From: Alphaproteobacteria bacterium
GTDB lineage: Bacteria > Pseudomonadota > Alphaproteobacteria > RF32 > CAG-239
Length of the DNA: 64,000 bases
Reading direction: 5' to 3'
Assembly (NCBI GenBank): GCA_900769705.1
Contig: CAAGHP010000003.1
Location: 1 to 64,000, forward strand
The notes beneath the pieces are model-generated. The model was not told where the DNA came from. It made no database searches and saw only the letters and a list, made by a program, of their open reading frames with translations. The translations under genes and the position numbers were made by a program. This document shows positions 60,075 through 64,000 of the stretch, piece after piece (within the stretch, counting starts at the first letter, position 1; each line of letters opens with the position of its first letter).

Positions 60075-62537
60075 CTATTTTTTTGCAGTTACAATCTTTA
60101 TTGCCTCTTCAGCTGTCAAAGAGCTTGGAGCATAACCCTTTGGAATGGCGTAGTTATTTTTGCCGCACTTCAGATACATGCCGTATTTTCCTCGATTAAG
60201 GCTAATATCCTCTTTAGTTGTCGGGTGTTGAGCCAAAACTTTAGGTTCCGGTTTAGCTACGGCATTTTTCAAAAGTTCGTCGGCGCGTTCGGCTGTAATA
60301 TTAAAGATATTGTCTTCTCCGCTCAAAGACTTTGACTTTGTGCCTTGTTTTATATATTGGCCGAATTTGCCGATGTTTACTTCTATTCCGTTGCCCAAAT
60401 CTCGCGGCAGAGAAAGCAGAATTTGCGCCTGTTCGGCCGTCAATTCTTCTGGTTTTACAAATTTAGGCAGTGAGCAGCGCTTGGGTTTTTCCGTGTTACC
60501 GGCCGCATCGCCGAGTTGAACGTAATAGCCGTACGGACCTTTGCGCAAATAAACATTTTGTTCATTCATCCGGCACAAAATTTTATCTTCGCCGCTGGCA
60601 AGTTTCTGAGCGCTGGCATTGGCTGCCTCTTCCTCTTCTTCCTTGGTGTCGGTCAATGGCTTGGTATATGAGCATTCCGGATAGTTTGAACAGCCTAAAA
60701 AGGCACCAAACTTTCCGAATTTTATGCTCAAACGGCCTTTGCCGCATTTAGGACAAATCCGTGGATCGGAACCATCTTCGCGCGGTGGAAACAGGTGGGC
60801 GGAAAGCGCCTCGTCAACTTTGTTGATAACTTCTGTCAGCTGCAACGGTTTAACCTCATCTATGTTTTTAATGAACTTAGCCCAAAATCCGGCAAGCAGT
60901 TTTTTCCATTGCATGGCGCCGGCAGAAACATCATCTAAAAATTCTTCCATCTGCGCCGTAAAATCATATTCTACATATTTTTTGAAAAAGTTTTCCAAAA
61001 ACACGGTTACGATACGTCCGCGATCTTCTGGAATAAAGCGCAGCTTTTCTACTTTTACATATTTACGTTCCTGCAGAACGGCAATAATATTGGCGTAAGT
61101 TGACGGGCGACCGATGCCGAGTTCTTCCAGTTTTTTAACCAAACTTGCTTCCGTAAATCTCGGAGGAGGTGTTGTAAAGTGCTGAGCCGGTTTAATCTCT
61201 TTCTTTTCTACCGATTCTCCGGTTTCTACATTCGGTAGAATAGCATTTTCGTCATCATCGTCTGAATCGTCCTTGCTTTCCTGATAAAGCTTCAGAAATC
61301 CGTCAAATTGGATAACCTGCCCGTTTGCACGCAGCAGAATTTTGCCGTCAGCCGATTTGGCATCAACAACAACTCGGTCTAAAATAGCTGGATTCATCTG
61401 ACAGGCAACAGTGCGTTTCCAAATCAATTCATATAGCTTATAGGCATCGCTGTCCAGCTTCATTTCCATTTTTTTCGGAGTGTTCATCACATCTGACGGA
61501 CGAATAGCCTCGTGCGCTTCTTGAGCATTTTTGGTTTTATTTTTATATTCTTTAGCTGTTTTCGGCAGATAGCTTGCGCCAAAATATTTTTCAATAGCTT
61601 CGCGGCAGGCTTTTATAGCCTCTTTAGAAAGGTTTACGGCATCGGTACGCATATATGTAATAATACCGGATTCATAAAGCTTTTGCGCTACTTGCATGGT
61701 CTTTTTTGCCGAAAAACGCAGTTTGCGGGCTGCTTCCTGCTGCAGAGTGGAGGTTGTGAACGGCGGAGCCGGATAGCGGCTGGCTTTTTTGCGTTCCACA
61801 TTAGAAATTGCAAAGTCTTGAGCTTCTATTTTAGCTTTGGCCGAAAGAGCTTTTTCTTCGGTGTTGATAGTAAATTTATCTAGTTTCTTGCCGTCCAGAT
61901 TGATTAAATGTGTTAGCATTTCTGCTTTTTGCGCGGTCAATAAATCAACATCTATTGTCCAATATTCTTCCGGCTTAAATTTATCAATTTCATTTTCACG
62001 GTCGCAAATCAGGCGTAAGGCCACTGATTGCACACGTCCGGCCGATTTAGAGCCCGGAAGCTTGCGCCACAAAATCGGCGACAGATTAAAACCTACCAAA
62101 TAGTCCAAAGCGCGACGAGCCATATAGGCGCTGACTAAATCCTGATCTATTTCACGTGGATTTTCAATTCCTTCTTTAACGGCTGATTTTGTGATTTCGT
62201 GAAATACCACGCGTTCAATTTTTTTGCCGTTCAGTTTTTTCTTTTCTTTAAGTTCTTCCAAAATATGCCAAGCAATAGCTTCTCCTTCTCTATCCGGGTC
62301 GGATGCGAGAATTAGAGTATCACAGTCTTTGAGTGCGGCAATAATGTCGTTTAGGTGTTTTTTGCCGACCGGACTGAACTCCCAAGTCATGGCAAAATCA
62401 TTGTCCGGATCTACAGAACCGTCTTTGCTCGGCAAGTCGCGGATATGTCCGTAGCTGGCCAGAACTTTATAGTCTGAGCCCAAATATTTATTGATTGTTT
62501 TGGCTTTTGCCGGAGATTCTACAACAACTAATTTCAT
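60075..62537 (-). CDS. topA: DNA topoisomerase I
   Basis: 820 residues, type IA. TOPRIM domain with VVVESPAKAKTINKYLG and ASDPDREGEAIAWHI (Mg-binding DxD), active-site Tyr in SGIITYMRTDAVNLS, and GIGRPSTYANII. One zinc ribbon follows (CPKCGKGRLSIKFGKFGAFLGCSNYPEC), then three TopoI C-terminal repeats (GPYGYYVQLG, GKFGQYIKQG, GKYGMYLKCG), the usual alphaproteobacterial form. Relaxes negative supercoils. It follows dprA by 13 bp. Confidence 0.97.
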   Translation of the reverse strand: MKLVVVESPAKAKTINKYLGSDYKVLASYGHIRDLPSKDGSVDPDNDFAMTWEFSPVGKKHLNDIIAALKDCDTLILASDPDREGEAIAWHILEELKEKKKLNGKKIERVVFHEITKSAVKEGIENPREIDQDLVSAYMARRALDYLVGFNLSPILWRKLPGSKSAGRVQSVALRLICDRENEIDKFKPEEYWTIDVDLLTAQKAEMLTHLINLDGKKLDKFTINTEEKALSAKAKIEAQDFAISNVERKKASRYPAPPFTTSTLQQEAARKLRFSAKKTMQVAQKLYESGIITYMRTDAVNLSKEAIKACREAIEKYFGASYLPKTAKEYKNKTKNAQEAHEAIRPSDVMNTPKKMEMKLDSDAYKLYELIWKRTVACQMNPAILDRVVVDAKSADGKILLRANGQVIQFDGFLKLYQESKDDSDDDDENAILPNVETGESVEKKEIKPAQHFTTPPPRFTEASLVKKLEELGIGRPSTYANIIAVLQERKYVKVEKLRFIPEDRGRIVTVFLENFFKKYVEYDFTAQMEEFLDDVSAGAMQWKKLLAGFWAKFIKNIDEVKPLQLTEVINKVDEALSAHLFPPREDGSDPRICPKCGKGRLSIKFGKFGAFLGCSNYPECSYTKPLTDTKEEEEEAANASAQKLASGEDKILCRMNEQNVYLRKGPYGYYVQLGDAAGNTEKPKRCSLPKFVKPEELTAEQAQILLSLPRDLGNGIEVNIGKFGQYIKQGTKSKSLSGEDNIFNITAERADELLKNAVAKPEPKVLAQHPTTKEDISLNRGKYGMYLKCGKNNYAIPKGYAPSSLTAEEAIKIVTAKK

Positions 62538-62550
62538 TTTGTTTTACACC

Positions 62551-63672
62551 TTATTTTAAGCGCGCTACCCGATTGCCGGCCTGCCGTTCTATTTTCCCCG
62601 AAAACTCCAAATCTAAGAGCTGAGAGAAAAAGTCAGCCTGCGTCAAACCACTGGAGCGCAACAGCTCGTCTATATCAACACCTTCAAAAGTAATAAATTC
62701 AATCAGCGACGAATTATCAGCTTTTTCCGGCTGCGGTTCAGCAATTTTAATGTCTGAAATATTTACACGATTTTCCGCTTTGTCAAGAGGCTTCAAGCTC
62801 AGTTGCGTGCTTTTTATCTGCCGGTTTTGACTTATACTTAATATATTAAGTATGTCTTTGGCATTTTCTGTTAAAACCGCACCTTCTTTAATTAAATGGT
62901 TGGGCCCTTGTGAACGATTTTCGAGCGGAGACCCCGGAATGGCAAAAATATCTTTGCCCTGTTCCAAAGCACATTTGGCTGTGATTAAGGAACCTGAATG
63001 CAAACCGGCTTCAACCACCAGTGTACCGGCTGAAAGTGCGGAAATAATCCGATTCCGTCGCGGAAAGGTGGAAATTTGCGCAGCCGTGCCGAACGGCAGT
63101 TCGGAAATTATCAATCCTTGGTTGGCTATTGTTTGATACAAATCTTTGTTTTCGGCCGGATAAATAACATCAACGCCTGTTCCTAAAACCGCAATTGTTG
63201 GTCCCTGCTTATTTTTAGCATACATAGCACCTTTATGGGCCGCGCTGTCAATACCTCGTGCCATGCCGGAAACTATCAAAACATCGCTTTCTGTCAAATC
63301 ATAGGCGATTCGCGAAGCAATTTTTCGCCCGTTAATGGAAGCATTGCGGGCACCGACAACTGCCATGCTCAGCGGATAGTTCAGCAAATCCGTATTGCCC
63401 AAAGCATATAAAACCGGCGGAGCGTCATTGAGCTGTTTTAAGGATTCGGGATAACTGCTGTCAGTATAAGCAATCAGTTTAATTCCGAGTTTTTGAGCCC
63501 GCTCCAATTCCTCATCGACCAATGCTTTCGGGCATAATTTTTTCTTCTGCGCAGCAGTGGCAAGCGATTTTTTAAGCGAGCCGTAAGTTTGCAGATATTT
63601 ATAAAATGTAACCGGGCCGACACCGTCGGTCATCAGCAGTTGCAAAATATCCGAAAGCTCGCTTTGATTCAC
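62551..63672 (-). CDS. dprA: DNA processing protein DprA
   Basis: 373 residues. An N-terminal helix-hairpin-like region, then the Rossmann core: VVGARNASINGRKIASRIAYDL, VSGMARGIDSAAHKGAM, VLGTGVDVIYPAENKDLY, FPRRNRIISALSAGTLVVEAGLHSGSLITA and IPGSP. The C-terminal winged-helix (VDIDELLRSSGLTQADFFSQLLDLEFSGKI) is present. It loads RecA on incoming single-stranded DNA during transformation. Interesting beside four prepilin genes, but no com genes are visible here. Confidence 0.95.
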   Translation of the reverse strand: MNQSELSDILQLLMTDGVGPVTFYKYLQTYGSLKKSLATAAQKKKLCPKALVDEELERAQKLGIKLIAYTDSSYPESLKQLNDAPPVLYALGNTDLLNYPLSMAVVGARNASINGRKIASRIAYDLTESDVLIVSGMARGIDSAAHKGAMYAKNKQGPTIAVLGTGVDVIYPAENKDLYQTIANQGLIISELPFGTAAQISTFPRRNRIISALSAGTLVVEAGLHSGSLITAKCALEQGKDIFAIPGSPLENRSQGPNHLIKEGAVLTENAKDILNILSISQNRQIKSTQLSLKPLDKAENRVNISDIKIAEPQPEKADNSSLIEFITFEGVDIDELLRSSGLTQADFFSQLLDLEFSGKIERQAGNRVARLK

Positions 63673-63675
63673 AGC

Positions 63676-64000
63676 TTAAGCCTTTTTCTTAAAGCTGATT
63701 TTGCTTTCAGAGCCGTTCAGCAGGCGGGCTATATTTGCATGGTGACGAATAATAACCAGTAATGCTATAACCGTGTAAAAAACAGCATAAATCGGCGGGC
63801 ACATTAAAAAGGCTACAATCGGCATTGAAGCTGCGGCAGTTAATGCAGCCAGTGAAGAATAACGGAAAGTAAAAGCCATAAGCAACCAAACAGCTAAAGC
63901 AATTATTGCTACCGGCCACTGCGTCATTAAAATAAAGCCAAAGGCTGAAGCCACGCCTTTTCCGCCTTTGAATTTAAGCCATACCGGAAAGTTGTGTCCG
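63676..64000 (-). CDS. plsY: Glycerol-3-phosphate acyltransferase PlsY, 5' part outside window
   Basis: The visible 108 residues or so are the C-terminal half. The frame is open to the window end and begins GHNFPVWLKFKGGKGVASAFG, the second conserved PlsY motif (phosphate/glycerol-phosphate binding). Two or three membrane helices follow and then RHHANIARLLNGSESKI, the third motif. It uses acyl-phosphate to acylate glycerol-3-phosphate. It lies 3 bp before dprA in plsY-dprA-topA. Confidence 0.93.
   Translation of the reverse strand, partial: GHNFPVWLKFKGGKGVASAFGFILMTQWPVAIIALAVWLLMAFTFRYSSLAALTAAASMPIVAFLMCPPIYAVFYTVIALLVIIRHHANIARLLNGSESKISFKKKA

Noticed and set aside
62551..63672. A natural-competence locus linking dprA to the prepilins
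   Set aside because: dprA is in its standard plsY-dprA-topA setting and no comEA/comEC/comF or pilus assembly gene is present; the link remains speculation.

Overview
The window is a low-G+C (about 40% by eye) bacterial chromosome segment that reads as an alphaproteobacterium. The evidence is the gene order gpmI-envC-ctpA-rppH, the alphaproteobacterial type ParE, RpoB, Tol and RuvAB proteins, the plsY-dprA-topA order, and prepilin-like proteins with the core GRSMIEMLGVLAI. I associate that core, from memory, with uncultured gut Alphaproteobacteria; this is recognition, not a search result.

Layout. 1-1.5 kb: 3' part of a Cys-repeat protein. 1.6-6.3 kb (minus): gpmI-envC-ctpA-rppH. 6.4-8.9 kb: porin, compact OmpR-type regulator, membrane protein. 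8.9-12.6 kb: a glycosyltransferase, a DsbA-like oxidoreductase, and a DUF47/Pit phosphate pair. 12.7-20.7 kb: two giant paralogous autotransporters. 20.8-22.4 kb: a structured leader RNA, a prepilin gene, and a candidate repeat-bearing non-coding transcript on the other strand. 22.4-26.5 kb: tsf, rpsB, parE. 26.6-33.2 kb (minus): tolQRA followed by a GT-C membrane glycosyltransferase, two related secreted proteins, and a family-4 type uracil-DNA glycosylase. 33.3-37.2 kb: TPR lipoprotein, small membrane protein, enolase. 37.3-39.8 kb: second leader RNA and prepilin, gpt-like PRTase, HdeD-like protein. 39.9-48.6 kb: rpoB-rpoC with their own promoter and a long 5'UTR. 48.7-49.8 kb: third leader and prepilin, tRNA-Leu(CAA). 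50-55.2 kb: TPR-methyltransferase, transglutaminase-like protein, ybgC-ruvB-ruvA, truA. 55.2-57.5 kb: a leader-prepilin relic, a lone ACP, a GH24-like lysozyme and a short-repeat protein. 57.6-59.7 kb: a PerR-rubrerythrin fusion behind a Per-box-like palindrome, then a fourth prepilin with leader. 59.7-64 kb (minus): infA, topA, dprA, plsY (cut by the window end).

The most unusual content is a dispersed prepilin family. Four intact genes and one relic sit in gaps between housekeeping genes. Each intact gene follows a roughly 170-195 nt structured leader of one of two families (type 1: 20.8 and 59.6 kb; type 2: 37.4 and 48.7 kb). In both families the stems are kept by compensatory changes. Each leader ends in an intrinsic terminator just before the gene, and the 5' arm of that terminator can instead pair with an upstream segment, which is an attenuator or riboswitch-like layout. 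Three of the four prepilins carry very long pre-sequences (66, 70 and 152 residues, against 8 in the fourth). The longest is built from several in-frame palindromic elements.

The other noteworthy points are the PerR-Rbr fusion, the candidate repeat ncRNA at 21.8-22.3 kb, the split ruv-ybgC/tol cluster without tolB-pal, and rpoBC detached from rplJL. All structures were read by eye. Folding, covariation statistics and database searches were not possible.
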